Positions 23,483-32,368 of a stretch of 64,000 nt of DNA are shown here, piece after piece. The stretch is from Phytoactinopolyspora halotolerans (lineage in GTDB: Bacteria; Actinomycetota; Actinomycetes; Jiangellales; Jiangellaceae). The stretch lies in assembly GCF_010550675.1 (NCBI RefSeq), contig NZ_JAAGOA010000008.1, positions 124,001 through 188,000 on the forward strand. The letters run 5' to 3'. Each line of letters begins with the position of its first letter. Position 1 is the stretch's first letter. The notes beneath the pieces are model-generated. The model made no database searches. It had not been told where the DNA came from and worked only from the letters and a program-made list of their open reading frames with translations. A program made the translations under genes and the position numbers.

Positions 23483-24990
23483 AGTGCCCCTCCCCTCGGT
23501 ACCGGCGGGCTGTAGCCGTGCTCCGCCAAGTCAGCAACCCAGTCCGGCATATGGCCGACGATCACCTCGCCGGACGGGGCGCGGCGGAACACGTCCGTGA
23601 CCGCGGGATGTCGGTCTTCTCCCGGGGTGATGGCGACGACTTCGCACACTTGCCGCTGACGGCGCCGCCGGCCGTCGTCCGCGGTGATGTCGCGCTTGTC
23701 CAGGTGCACGATCAAGTCGATATGCTCGGCGATCTGCCGGTAGGCCCACTCCTGGATATGCCCGCCAACCTTAATCGCGCAGGTCACCATCCGCTCAATC
23801 GCGGCTCGGGCCGAGTTCGCGTGAATCGTCGATAGCGTGCCGGAGCCGGCCTGCATCGCCTCGAACATCTGCAGGATCTCCGGGCCGCGGACCTCGCCGA
23901 CGATGACCCGGTCGCCGTTGTGCCGCAGCGCGTCGTACCCGGCGCGCTCGAGCGTGTACTCGCCCAACTGTCGGCCGTCCGGGCCGAGCTCTCCGGAGCC
24001 GGGCCGGTATTGGAACGCGATCACGCGATGATGCCGATCGGGGAGCTTGTCCAAATGCAGCTCGTACTCAGTCTCGATCGTGATGAGCTTCTCGCCAGGC
24101 GGGATCTCGTTCGCCAGCGCCCGCACCAGGGTGGTCTTGCCGGTGTCCATGTTCCCGGTCACCACGATCGAGCGTTTCGCCCGCACTGCCGCCGCTAAGA
24201 ACTCGGCCACTTCGCGGGGAAACGTGTCATACTCCAGCAAATCGTCAAGGCCGAGATCGATCAGGCGATGCCTCCGGATGGTGCACACAGTCTGGCCGGT
24301 GACCCATCCCGTCGCCGCCAACCGGTGCCCGCCGGCGAGGGTGAGGTGCAGCGTCGGGGTGGCCTCGGTGAATGTGCGCTCCCCCGCGCCGCCGCGGGCG
24401 GCCAGCCGGGCCAGCATCGCCACCAGTTCGTCCTCGGTGTCGGCGATCGGCGGGAGCGTGCGCCGACGCCCTCGGTGGTCCACCACCTCCACCTTCTCTG
24501 CGCCGTACACTTCGATGTTCTCCAGCGTCGTGTCATCGATCAGGGGTTGCAGTCGCCCCAGCCCGAACACGGCGTTGAATACGGCGTCGGCGTACGCGGG
24601 CTCGCTCTCCGGCGTGACGCCCGGTTGACCCAATGCTCGTTTGTCCTGATACGCGTCGTCCAAGTGCTCGCGCAGGACCTCGGAGATGATCTCGCGTCCG
24701 ACACGGCGTCGACGCTCCTCACTGCCCACGCCGTCGACCCGGGCGAGGCGCTCGGATACCTCATCCTGGAATCGCCGCACCAGCTGCCAGTCGATGCCGT
24801 TCGCTCGTGTCCTCTCCGGCGCTGCCCATCCTGTGTCCGGCCTGTTCGTTCCCTGTGTGGGACCGAGGCCAGCGGTGAGAGAAGCCGCCGAGGCGCGATC
24901 GCGGTTGGGGCCGCGCCCGTTTCCGTTCGTGGTGCGCATGGCCGGTTCGTCGTCGGCAAAGATGGGCAAGTCTGCGAAATCGCCAGTCAC
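23479..24990 (-). CDS. tadA: TadA/CpaF-like secretion ATPase
   Basis: 503 residues. An N-terminal variable part precedes the CpaF core: 'EIISEVLREHLDDAY', 'LGRLQPLIDDTTLENIEVYG', Walker A 'GNMDTGKTT' (about residue 277), the Asp/Glu boxes in 'LITIETEYELHLDKL', Walker B-like 'RVIVGEVRGPEILQMFEAMQ' and the His box 'GSGTLSTIHANSARAAIERM'. The P-loop has Asp-Thr in place of the more usual Ser-Gly/Ser-Gly-Thr pattern but keeps G-x4-GKT. It powers Flp pilus extension. Overlaps both neighbours by four bases. Confidence 0.93.
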   Translation of the reverse strand: MTGDFADLPIFADDEPAMRTTNGNGRGPNRDRASAASLTAGLGPTQGTNRPDTGWAAPERTRANGIDWQLVRRFQDEVSERLARVDGVGSEERRRRVGREIISEVLREHLDDAYQDKRALGQPGVTPESEPAYADAVFNAVFGLGRLQPLIDDTTLENIEVYGAEKVEVVDHRGRRRTLPPIADTEDELVAMLARLAARGGAGERTFTEATPTLHLTLAGGHRLAATGWVTGQTVCTIRRHRLIDLGLDDLLEYDTFPREVAEFLAAAVRAKRSIVVTGNMDTGKTTLVRALANEIPPGEKLITIETEYELHLDKLPDRHHRVIAFQYRPGSGELGPDGRQLGEYTLERAGYDALRHNGDRVIVGEVRGPEILQMFEAMQAGSGTLSTIHANSARAAIERMVTCAIKVGGHIQEWAYRQIAEHIDLIVHLDKRDITADDGRRRRQRQVCEVVAITPGEDRHPAVTDVFRRAPSGEVIVGHMPDWVADLAEHGYSPPVPRGGAL

Positions 24991-25805
24991 TTCCGCCGCA
25001 CCCCCCGCCCCGCGGTCGACGGCGCGCGACCGAGTAGCTCGCGGCGTCGGGCCGCCACGACTTCAAGTTCAGTGATGGCGCTTCGGACGCTGCGCATGAG
25101 CGGTGACAGTTCCAGCTTCCTGGCGCTTCGTACCTCCTGCCCGCCGCAGAGCTGCTCGGCAGTGGCGGGGTCGAACGCCAACGACGCCCACACCGGCAAT
25201 CCGGTCCGTTCAGTGAAGAATTGCCCCCGCACCGGGCGGCCCTCACCCACCAGGACGAGTCCGACGTGGTCGACGGCGACGTCCGTGGCTCCCCGCAATA
25301 GGGCCGCGTTCGCAGTGACCGAAACGGCGTCGTCCAGACGGGTCCGCGATACCACGGCGATCAGGTCGGCCGCGTCGAGAAGCGGGGTCGGCGCGTTGGT
25401 CATGCCGAGCCGACCTGCGTCGATGATCACGTCGACACCGTCGCGGCGCGTCATCGCCGTCAGCGCCTGGGCCAAGCCCATCCAGAACCCGGTCGTGAGA
25501 TCCTCGCGCTGGGCCGCGGTGGCCATACCTGGAACGAAGCGGCGGTCCGGATTCAGCGGGAATACGATTCCCGCCTCGAGCAGCGTGTCGATGTCCAGGT
25601 TGCCGCCGCGATGGGCCACGACCAGCTGACCGATGTTGGGCCGCGCGCCCAGCTGTCCGCGGAAATGTCCGGCCTTGATGCTGCTCGACCCGGACACATC
25701 CGCCTCGACCAAAATCGCGGACCTGGGCCACATTAACGTCAACGCCAGCGCGGACGTGGTGACGCCAGGCGCGCCGCGGGTAGAAGTCAAGACGAGCATC
25801 GTCAT
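24987..25805 (-). CDS. TadZ/CpaE-like ParA-family ATPase homologue
   Basis: 272 residues. It starts with 'MTMLVLTSTRGAPGVTTSAL', a deviant Walker A lacking the catalytic lysine of ParA proteins, then 'ILVEADVSGSSSIKAGHF' (Walker A'/switch) and 'VDVIIDAGRLGMTN' (Walker B-like). TadZ/CpaE proteins have this degenerate form and place the pilus machinery in the cell. Position between the SAF-domain protein and the ATPase is conserved in Tad operons. Confidence 0.85.
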   Translation of the reverse strand: MTMLVLTSTRGAPGVTTSALALTLMWPRSAILVEADVSGSSSIKAGHFRGQLGARPNIGQLVVAHRGGNLDIDTLLEAGIVFPLNPDRRFVPGMATAAQREDLTTGFWMGLAQALTAMTRRDGVDVIIDAGRLGMTNAPTPLLDAADLIAVVSRTRLDDAVSVTANAALLRGATDVAVDHVGLVLVGEGRPVRGQFFTERTGLPVWASLAFDPATAEQLCGGQEVRSARKLELSPLMRSVRSAITELEVVAARRRELLGRAPSTAGRGVRRK

Positions 25806-26500
25806 TGGCCTGGCCCGTGCTCGCGCGAGTCCAACACGATCCCGACCCGGCCCGTCGCCACCCGCGCGGCCAACTCCGCCCCGGTCGCGGCATCGACGAT
25901 CACGTTCACCATCACGAAGCCGGTGTCGATCGGCTCGACGCTGAGCACGGTCGCCTCGATCGCCTCCGGTGCTGCCTCGGGTGGGTCATCACCCGGATTC
26001 GGGGTGCTCACCACCCGGACCCGGTCACCCGGAATCAGAGGCTCGGTCGGAAGCTGCTGCGGCGTCACCGCGACGCCGACCACAGAATCGCCGACCGCGG
26101 GAACGACCGCAGCGGTTACCGCAGCAGGGGTGAGAATGCTGCCCGCACTGAGATCCGCGGCCGCCCGCTGACCGGCGACCTCGGCGGCCTCGCCAGCCGG
26201 GATCGGTGTCAGAGCTGCGTCCGGGTTGACCGAGGCGATGGTGAGGTCCGATGCCTGGATCGCTTCGCCACGTGGCACGTCGGCGGCGAGTGCAATCACG
26301 TCCACCGTGTCGCCCAGCGACTGCGCCAACTGATACGCACCACCGCCGCCCAGTGCAAGTAGCCCCAACGCCAGCCCGATCACACCTTTGCGTCGCGTGT
26401 AACGCACCCGTGGCTCATGCAAAACGCGCTGCGTAGACGGCCTACCGACGCGTAGCTTCGCTCGCCTATTCGCGGACTTCTCATCAATAGTCGTGCTCAT
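25802..26500 (-). CDS. CpaB/RcpC-like SAF domain protein
   Basis: 232 residues. A basic cytoplasmic start, one membrane helix ('GVIGLALGLLALGGGGAYQL'), then an SAF domain ('DVIALAADVPRGEAIQASDL', 'AGQRAAADLSAGSILTPAAV') and a beta-rich C-terminus ('GDRVRVVSTPNPGDD', 'VMVNVIVDAATGAELAARVA'). SAF proteins stabilise the pilus channel in Gram-negative Tad systems; in actinobacteria they probably link platform and wall. First gene of the Tad operon here. Confidence 0.85.
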   Translation of the reverse strand: MSTTIDEKSANRRAKLRVGRPSTQRVLHEPRVRYTRRKGVIGLALGLLALGGGGAYQLAQSLGDTVDVIALAADVPRGEAIQASDLTIASVNPDAALTPIPAGEAAEVAGQRAAADLSAGSILTPAAVTAAVVPAVGDSVVGVAVTPQQLPTEPLIPGDRVRVVSTPNPGDDPPEAAPEAIEATVLSVEPIDTGFVMVNVIVDAATGAELAARVATGRVGIVLDSREHGPGQ

Positions 26501-26813
26501 ACGCGCGGCCCTGGCCTGTTGCTACCGCGGCCCGCCGCTGTATACGAGTCCGTCTGTCGCTTCCGTCTCCCCTTGCTCATCGACACCCTCCGCCACAGGC
26601 CATCCAACGCAACATCCGGCAGAAACGTGTGTCACCGTCGAGATGACATTTCCGAACATTGCTTCATTTCAGATAGTCAACCCACATAAAGTATGGTGGC
26701 CCGTCTTCTTTGACAGCACAAGGGGCCACACCGAAATCAAAGATCGTCCGACCGTCGCGAACCCGCGGATTCTCCCCGTTCCGTGCCGTGCTCGATCGCG
26801 CGTGTCAGGCCGG
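26501..26813. other. Upstream region of the Tad operon, no gene
   Basis: Lower-GC stretch (around 26640-26720) between the end of the DUF2637 gene and the first Tad gene; the likely place of the Tad promoter. The 24-bp motif found before the transfer genes is not seen here. Confidence 0.5.
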
Positions 26814-27557
26814 CTACGGCGGCGCCTCGGCTCGGTGGGCACCGTTGGAAGCCGCGTTCACGACGGAGCCGTCGGGGACATATTCGCGCACGCCGCTGAC
26901 TGCTGAGGCCGGGCTCAGGGTCGCGCCCTCGGTACGTCGCACGGCCTGCAACCACCGCCGCCCCGTCGCCGAGGACACGCCGAAGTGCTCGGCCACCATC
27001 GCGCCCGTCACCGCCGAGCCGGACGTGGTCACGGCTTCGATCCACGCGCGCAGCTCCTCCGCCGTCGGCCGTTGCGATCCGGCTCCGCCGCCTGGCCGGG
27101 AGTCCACCCCTGAACGTGACGACTGCAGTGTCGACACTGGCGCGACACGATGCGCCGACGCGCTCACTGATCGCTGGGACGGCGGCGCCAGCAGGACGAC
27201 CAACATGTGCGAAGCCAGCAGCAGCGCGATCGCCGGGACCGCGCTGACCAGAGCCGCCGTCGACAGACTCACCACGGTGAGGTCAGCGTGCGTGCGCGCA
27301 TGCAACGCGTTGCCCGACACACTCACGAACGCGGCCGCCGTCAACGTGGCCCACGGATACCAGGCGATACGCCAACCCCGCGGTCGCAGCAGGACGGCCG
27401 CGACCGTGGCCACGCAGATGAACCCATCCACGATCAACGGCCACAGCCACGCAAGCCGCCCATTCACCCCGGCTGCCACCGCCAAGTAGCGCAGCGCATC
27501 GAAGGACAACGTGAACGCCGAAAGCCCGAGCACAGCCACCGCTGCCGTCAGCACCAT
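26814..27557 (-). CDS. DUF2637 membrane protein (SpdB-like)
   Basis: 247 residues from ATG 27557, which shares bases with the stop of a 19-codon leader frame (TGATG); the longer frame to 27713 would run through a conserved regulatory motif and is therefore rejected. Four membrane helices in the first 130 residues ('VLTAAVAVLGLSAFTLSFDA', 'AWLWPLIVDGFICVATVAAV', 'AWYPWATLTAAAFVSVSGNA', 'AVPAIALLLASHMLVVLLA') fit DUF2637, found in Streptomyces plasmid spread proteins. The C-terminal half holds a winged-helix-like 'AEELRAWIEAVTTSGS...GAMVAEHFGVSSATGRRWLQ'-type HTH in two stretches. It likely acts in spread of the element in mycelium, with a DNA-binding tail. Confidence 0.8.
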   Translation of the reverse strand: MVLTAAVAVLGLSAFTLSFDALRYLAVAAGVNGRLAWLWPLIVDGFICVATVAAVLLRPRGWRIAWYPWATLTAAAFVSVSGNALHARTHADLTVVSLSTAALVSAVPAIALLLASHMLVVLLAPPSQRSVSASAHRVAPVSTLQSSRSGVDSRPGGGAGSQRPTAEELRAWIEAVTTSGSAVTGAMVAEHFGVSSATGRRWLQAVRRTEGATLSPASAVSGVREYVPDGSVVNAASNGAHRAEAPP

Positions 27558-27616
27558 CAGGACTCGTCGTCCTTCCGGCGTCGCACCCGGCAATCCTTCA
27601 CGCGGCTGAACCGCAC
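27557..27616 (-). CDS. Possible 19-residue leader peptide before the DUF2637 gene
   Basis: GTG at 27616, 19 basic codons (MRFSRVKDCRVRRRKDDES) and a TGA overlapping the next ATG. The start lies 60 bp after the 24-bp motif, the same distance (57-62 bp) as the first start codon after the other three motif copies, which is the main reason to list it. The ribosome site (GGACG) is weak. Confidence 0.35.
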   Translation of the reverse strand: MRFSRVKDCRVRRRKDDES

Positions 27617-27676
27617 CGTCGCGAACGTCCGCGGGGGTCTGCCCTGGCTCGACAGAGCTAGAAGTCTCCACACCTT

Positions 27677-27700
27677 TAGGGAGCCCCTCGACCGCGCACA
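27677..27700 (-). promoter_or_regulatory. 24-bp transfer-gene motif, copy 1
   Basis: TGTGCG-N11-CTCCCTA on the minus strand, 60 bp before GTG 27616. Identical length and box spacing to the copies at 28051, 49142 and 58293. Confidence 0.7.
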
Positions 27701-28050
27701 TCGCGTGGAACACGGCCCAAGACGCCGACGCCGCATCGAATCATGCTGGCCGACGGCGCAACCATGTCCACAGCGTCGAGCCACGTGGCGTGCGACGTAT
27801 GTGCGGTCGTCCCGAGCGAAGCCCCGCGTCCGGTCGATTGTCCGCCCGACGCGGCCCGTCAACCATTCCGTATCGCGCCGCCTGACCGCCCCGAATCAGC
27901 CACAGTCGTCGCATGTGCCCTCTCGGCCCCGCCCTGCCACGATATCGCCGGCAGCCGATCTTGATATCACGTCCTGCCCGGGCGCTCGGCACCTCAATCC
28001 CATACACGTCTGGCATCCTCAGCTCAGTTCCGTTCGCACAGCCGTTCGCA
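27701..28050. other. Divergent intergenic region, possible oriT location
   Basis: Lies between two outward-facing copies of the 24-bp motif, upstream of both the DUF2637 transcript and the relaxase operon. No gene is supported. MobF-type origins of transfer often lie next to the relaxase operon, so this is where to look, but no nic-site sequence is recognised. Confidence 0.35.
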
Positions 28051-28074
28051 TGTGCGGCCCCAGAGGGCTCCCTA
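28051..28074 (+). promoter_or_regulatory. 24-bp transfer-gene motif, copy 2
   Basis: TGTGCG-N11-CTCCCTA on the plus strand, 57 bp before the first gene of the relaxase operon (ATG 28132). Confidence 0.7.
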
Positions 28075-28131
28075 TCCCTATACGACGCAAAGCGCGACGA
28101 CGTCGCTGGCAGCACGGACAGGGAGCAACTC

Positions 28132-28284
28132 ATGACCGTCACGTTCACCCAAGTCCTCCGGTGCGGACTGTGCCAGGGCGTACACCCGCACGACGAGTTG
28201 GTAGGCGACACCGGCCGACGCGTCGTCGACCGGGCCATCCTCGTGTGTCGCCAGTGCGGCTACGTCACCACCCGGCCGCGATGA
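28132..28284 (+). CDS. Small zinc-ribbon protein
   Basis: 50 residues; ATG at 28132 with GGGAG six bases upstream. Two CxxC pairs, 'LRCGLCQGVHPHDEL' and 'LVCRQCGYVTTRP', frame the whole protein and should bind one zinc ion. Its stop overlaps the start of the next zinc protein (ATGA), and both lead into the relaxase gene, so all three are probably made from one mRNA under motif copy 2. Small zinc ribbons of this kind may modulate relaxosome or transcription; the function is unknown. Confidence 0.8.
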   Translation: MTVTFTQVLRCGLCQGVHPHDELVGDTGRRVVDRAILVCRQCGYVTTRPR

Positions 28285-28706
28285 CGCATCCAAACATCGG
28301 CTACAGCCACCACGACTTCAGCTTGCCGGGCGCGGTCGCAATCGCCGGCCGGCAGAAGCGCTGCCGGCTCGAGTCATGCGGGCGCTGGTTCGTCGCTACG
28401 GTGATCACGCAGCGGTACTGCTCACCTGCCTGCCGCGCGTGCGCATGTCGAGCGCAATCCGACGAGCCCGCCGCGCGCACGTGCGAGTGCTGTACGCGCA
28501 CACTGAGCGGGCACCGTGCGGATGCGCGGTTCTGCTCGCCGGCATGCCGCGCGCGGGCATGGCGGATGCGCACGCGCGTGGCCCGTAGGGGTGCATGCGC
28601 AGCTTGCGGCGCCAGCCTGGCCGGGCGACGCACCGATGCCACGTTCTGCTCGTCGGCATGTCGCGCACGCGCATTCCGAGCAGCGCGCTCGGCGGGCGGC
28701 AGGTGA
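28281..28706 (+). CDS. Triple zinc-finger protein preceding the relaxase
   Basis: 141 residues. Three copies of one finger, each CxxC then about 14 residues then CSxAC: 'CRLESCGRWFV...YCSPACRACACR', 'CECCTRTLSGHRADARFCSP' with 'ACRARAWRMR', and 'CAACGASLAGRRTDATFCSS' with 'ACRARAFRAAR'. (The first is Cys-x4-Cys.) The arrangement resembles short treble-clef fingers with a basic helix after the last Cys pair, suited to binding nucleic acid. Coupled by ATGA to the zinc ribbon and nine bases from the relaxase start. It is a candidate relaxosome accessory or oriT-binding protein (inference). Confidence 0.8.
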   Translation: MTHPNIGYSHHDFSLPGAVAIAGRQKRCRLESCGRWFVATVITQRYCSPACRACACRAQSDEPAARTCECCTRTLSGHRADARFCSPACRARAWRMRTRVARRGACAACGASLAGRRTDATFCSSACRARAFRAARSAGGR

Positions 28707-28714
28707 GCCGTCCA

Positions 28715-31700
28715 ATGATGTCGATTAAGAAGCTACACGCCGGCGACGGCTACACCTACCTCCTGCGCGGCGTGGCCGACGGCGAAGGCATGCCCGGGGT
28801 GATCTCCCCGATGACGCGCTACTACGCCGAGTCCGGCCATCCACCCGGCCGCTGGATGGGCACTGGGCTGGTTGGACTCGCCAACGGAGACGGCGTTCCC
28901 GCCGGATCCATGGTCAATGAGCAGCAGATGGAACGGCTGTTCAAGGACGGCACCGATCCGGTCACGGCGGTAGCGCTGGGTCAGCGCTATGCGCATCCGA
29001 GATCGTGGCGTGAACGCGCCGACGCGCGTATCCGCGCCCTTCCCGCCACGCTCACAGCCGATGAGCGCGCCGCGCGCACCTGCCAGATCGAGGACGAGGA
29101 ACGCCGCCGCCCGACCCGTCGGCCGGTGGCCGGGTTCGACTGCGTGTTCTCTCCGCCGAAATCGGTGAGCGTGCTGTGGGCGCTCACCGATCACCAGACG
29201 CGCGTTCAGATCGCTCGCGCGCACCATGACGCCGTCGATCAGGTGCTGCGCGTGATGGAACGCGACGTCGCACGGACCCGAATCGGCACCGACGGCGTCG
29301 CCCAGGTTCAGACCCGCGGGGTTGTCGCCACCGCTTTCGATCACTATGACTCCCGCGCGGGGGACCCGCAGCTGCACACGCACGTGGTGATCGCCAATCG
29401 GGTGCAAGGACCCGACGGCAAGTGGCGCACCCTAGACTCGCGCGGCTCGCTGTTCCCTGCGGCCGTGGCAATGAGCGAGTTGTATGACACGCTGATTGCA
29501 GACCGGCTCACCGCCGACCTTGGCCTCGGGTGGGAACGCCGCGGCACACCGGTCAAGCCGAAGAACCAGACCTGGGAGATCATCGGAGTGCCGGACGAGC
29601 TGATCACCGAGTTCTCCCAGCGTGCGGCAAGCATCGAAGCCGTCAAAGACGACCTGATCCAGGCATACCGGGAGGCGCACGATCACGACCCGGACGACGC
29701 CACCATCGTCCGGCTGCGCCAGCAGGCCACCTACACCACACGGCCGGACAAGACGCTGCGCTCCCTACAGCAGATGATCGCCGGCTGGCGCACCCGCGCC
29801 AGCCGTGTACTCAAGCGCGACTCCGCGCAGTGGGCAACCTCCGTGGTCGCCCACAGCCGCACGTCGCCCGCGCCGCCGGAGGACGCGCAACGCCTGGTCG
29901 AGGAGTTCGCGCATGCAGCGCTCGCCGAACTCAGCGAGCAACGATCAACCTGGCGCACCTGGAACGTCCGCGCGGCCGCTGCTCGGGCATCGATGCCCCA
30001 TCGCATAGCGAGCGCCGACGAACGACACGCGCTGATCGACGCCATCACGCAGCGGGTGGCCGAGCTCTCGGTATGCATCACCCCACCCGAGCTCACCACC
30101 ACGCCGACGGTATTCCGCCGAGCTGACGGCAGCTCGGCGTTCACGCGCGACCACGACGACGTATTCACCACCACCGAGATCCTCGCCGCCGAAGACCGAC
30201 TACTCGCCGCTGCCGACTCCCTGACGGCTCCCGTCGTCGATCTCGACGTGGTCACCCACGCGACCGGTTCAACACCGCCAGGCGCGACGGTGTTGTCTGA
30301 CGACCAGGCCGCTGCCGTCGCCCAGATCACGACCAGCCAGCGCGTCGTCGACGTACTGGTCGGGCCGGCGGGAAGCGGCAAGACCACCGCCCTTGCATCA
30401 TTGCGCGCAGCATGGGAGGCACAGCACGGACCCGGCAGCGTGATCGGGCTAGCGCCCTCCGCCGCAGCGGCCGAAGTCCTACGGCACAGCCTGGCCGTGA
30501 CCACGGAGAACACCGCGAAATGGCTACACGAATCCACCGGCCTCGCGGCACATCGTCGCCGCGAGCGATACCAAGACTTACTCGCTCGCCGCGCCGCCCT
30601 CCCCGCACACGCGGCCGATCGGCTCGATACCGCGCTCGCCGCCATCGCCCATGACCAGCGCCAGTGGTCATTCCAACCCGGACAACTGGTGATCGTCGAC
30701 GAAGCCACGCTCGCCGGCACCCTCACCCTCGACGCGCTACGAGCCCAAGCCGAACATGCCGGAGCCAAGCTGCTGCTGGTCGGCGACTGGGCACAGCTGT
30801 CGTCCGTGGAGGCAGGAGGCGCATTCGGCATGCTCGTGCGCGCCCGCGGCGACCGTGTCCCCGAGCTGACCGGTGCACGGCGCTTCGCCCACGACTGGGA
30901 ACGCGCCGCCAGCATCCAACTCCGCACCGGTGACACCGACGTCATCAAGACCTACCTCGCGCACGACCGCATTCGCGACGGCGACACCGAACAGATCCTC
31001 AAATCCGTCTACCAAGCCTGGCTCGCCGACGAAAACGCCGGACAGCGGTCTCTGCTCGTCGCCGCCGATGCCGCCACCGTGCGCGAGCTCAACCTACGCG
31101 CCCGCGCCGACCGCATCGCCAACGGCGCCGTCACACGATCTGGGGCGATTCTGCACGACGGCACGCATGCAGGGCGAGGCGACCGCGTCGTCACCCGCCA
31201 CAACGACCGCAGCCTCGCCAGCGGACCTCACTCGTGGGTGAAGAACGGCGACCAATGGACCGTCACACGCCAACACTGCGACGGGGCACTCACCGTCAAG
31301 CGCGCACACGGCGGCGCCATAATCAAGCTGCCCGCCGCCTACGTGGCCGAGCATGTCGAACTTGCCTACGCCTCCACCGTGTACAGGGCGCAAGGATCGA
31401 CAGTTGATACATGCCACGCCGTCGTCACCGAAACCGACATGACCCGCGAGACCCTCTACGTCGCCATGACCCGCGGCCGCCTCACCAACACCGCTCACGT
31501 CGTCACCGACCAACTCGACGAAGAGATCTGCGACGACGAGACACACCTCGCCCGCGACATCCTCATCCGCGTCATGCAGCGCAGCGGCGCCGAACTCTCC
31601 GCCCACGAAACCATCGCCGCCGAACAAGACCAAGCCGTCAGCATCGCGAAACTCGCAGCCGAGTACGAGACTCTTGCTCGCGAAGCCGCCACCAGCTACT

Positions 31701-32368
31701 GGACCGGATTACTCGCAGCCCCTCTGTTCTCGCGTACGGCCGCCGATCCGACACACTCGCCGTCCTACCCCGCGTTCGTCGCTGCCGTTCGCCACGCTGA
31801 AGCCGCCGGACTCGAGGCCAACCATCTGGTCCCTCGTCTCGCCACTACCGACGACCTCCGAGCGGCCGATGATCCACTCGATGTGCTCAGCCGCAGGATC
31901 GCACAGGTCACCGATCACGCGGCAGCCACCCGGCCAGACCGAACGCGGCACCGCCTCATAGCCGAGCTCATCCCAACCGCCACGCACGTCAGCGATCCCG
32001 ACATGGAGCGCGCACTACGCGACCGCGAAACACTGCTCGAAAATCGCGCCGCCACGCTCACCCGCGAAGTGCTCGCCCAGCAGCCACCATGGCTAACCGA
32101 ACTTGGCCCAACACCCTCCGATAGGCGGCTGCGCGAGCAATGGCTACAACACCTCACCACCGTCGCCGTCTACCGCGCCCGCCACGGCCTCCGAGGCGAC
32201 GACGCACTCGGCGACGAGCACAACCAAAGCTGGTCATACCGCGCAGACCGCCGCCGCGCCCGACACGCGATCGAAGCTGCTCGTCACATCAGCGACACAC
32301 CCGACTCGCTAAGAGCTTCGCGGAGGCAGCGACACCGAGCGCGGCCCAACAACACGACTTCATTGTGA
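28715..32368 (+). CDS. MobF-type relaxase-helicase (TrwC/TraI-like)
   Basis: 1217 residues. The ATG at 28715 has AGGTGAG seven bases upstream; the frame opens earlier within the zinc-finger gene. The relaxase domain includes the N-terminal tyrosines ('TRYYAESGHPPGRWMG', about 34-49), 'FDCVFSPPKSVSVLWAL' and the HUH metal site 'DPQLHTHVVIANRV' (His221, His223). A RecD/TraI-type helicase follows: Walker A 'GPAGSGKT' (550-557), 'LVIVDEATLAGTLTLDALRA' (Walker B), 'KLLLVGDWAQLSSVEAGGAF', and 'AYASTVYRAQGSTVD' with 'LYVAMTRGR'. The enzyme nicks oriT, stays bound to the 5' end through tyrosine, and unwinds the strand sent to the recipient. The C-terminus is helical and charged. Confidence 0.95.
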   Translation: MMSIKKLHAGDGYTYLLRGVADGEGMPGVISPMTRYYAESGHPPGRWMGTGLVGLANGDGVPAGSMVNEQQMERLFKDGTDPVTAVALGQRYAHPRSWRERADARIRALPATLTADERAARTCQIEDEERRRPTRRPVAGFDCVFSPPKSVSVLWALTDHQTRVQIARAHHDAVDQVLRVMERDVARTRIGTDGVAQVQTRGVVATAFDHYDSRAGDPQLHTHVVIANRVQGPDGKWRTLDSRGSLFPAAVAMSELYDTLIADRLTADLGLGWERRGTPVKPKNQTWEIIGVPDELITEFSQRAASIEAVKDDLIQAYREAHDHDPDDATIVRLRQQATYTTRPDKTLRSLQQMIAGWRTRASRVLKRDSAQWATSVVAHSRTSPAPPEDAQRLVEEFAHAALAELSEQRSTWRTWNVRAAAARASMPHRIASADERHALIDAITQRVAELSVCITPPELTTTPTVFRRADGSSAFTRDHDDVFTTTEILAAEDRLLAAADSLTAPVVDLDVVTHATGSTPPGATVLSDDQAAAVAQITTSQRVVDVLVGPAGSGKTTALASLRAAWEAQHGPGSVIGLAPSAAAAEVLRHSLAVTTENTAKWLHESTGLAAHRRRERYQDLLARRAALPAHAADRLDTALAAIAHDQRQWSFQPGQLVIVDEATLAGTLTLDALRAQAEHAGAKLLLVGDWAQLSSVEAGGAFGMLVRARGDRVPELTGARRFAHDWERAASIQLRTGDTDVIKTYLAHDRIRDGDTEQILKSVYQAWLADENAGQRSLLVAADAATVRELNLRARADRIANGAVTRSGAILHDGTHAGRGDRVVTRHNDRSLASGPHSWVKNGDQWTVTRQHCDGALTVKRAHGGAIIKLPAAYVAEHVELAYASTVYRAQGSTVDTCHAVVTETDMTRETLYVAMTRGRLTNTAHVVTDQLDEEICDDETHLARDILIRVMQRSGAELSAHETIAAEQDQAVSIAKLAAEYETLAREAATSYWTGLLAAPLFSRTAADPTHSPSYPAFVAAVRHAEAAGLEANHLVPRLATTDDLRAADDPLDVLSRRIAQVTDHAAATRPDRTRHRLIAELIPTATHVSDPDMERALRDRETLLENRAATLTREVLAQQPPWLTELGPTPSDRRLREQWLQHLTTVAVYRARHGLRGDDALGDEHNQSWSYRADRRRARHAIEAARHISDTPDSLRASRRQRHRARPNNTTSL

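Noticed and set aside
24187-24200. GCCGCTAAG sequence resembling half of the palindromic operator
   Set aside because: It lies inside the TadA coding region with no matching second arm; chance similarity.
26814-27713. Longer start for the DUF2637 gene at 27713
   Set aside because: It would place the conserved 24-bp motif inside the coding region; the ATG at 27557 leaves all membrane helices intact.
27207-28280. Open plus-strand frame upstream of the triple zinc-finger gene
   Set aside because: It overlaps the DUF2637 gene antisense, is Arg/Pro-rich, and the ATGA overlap at 28281 gives a natural start.
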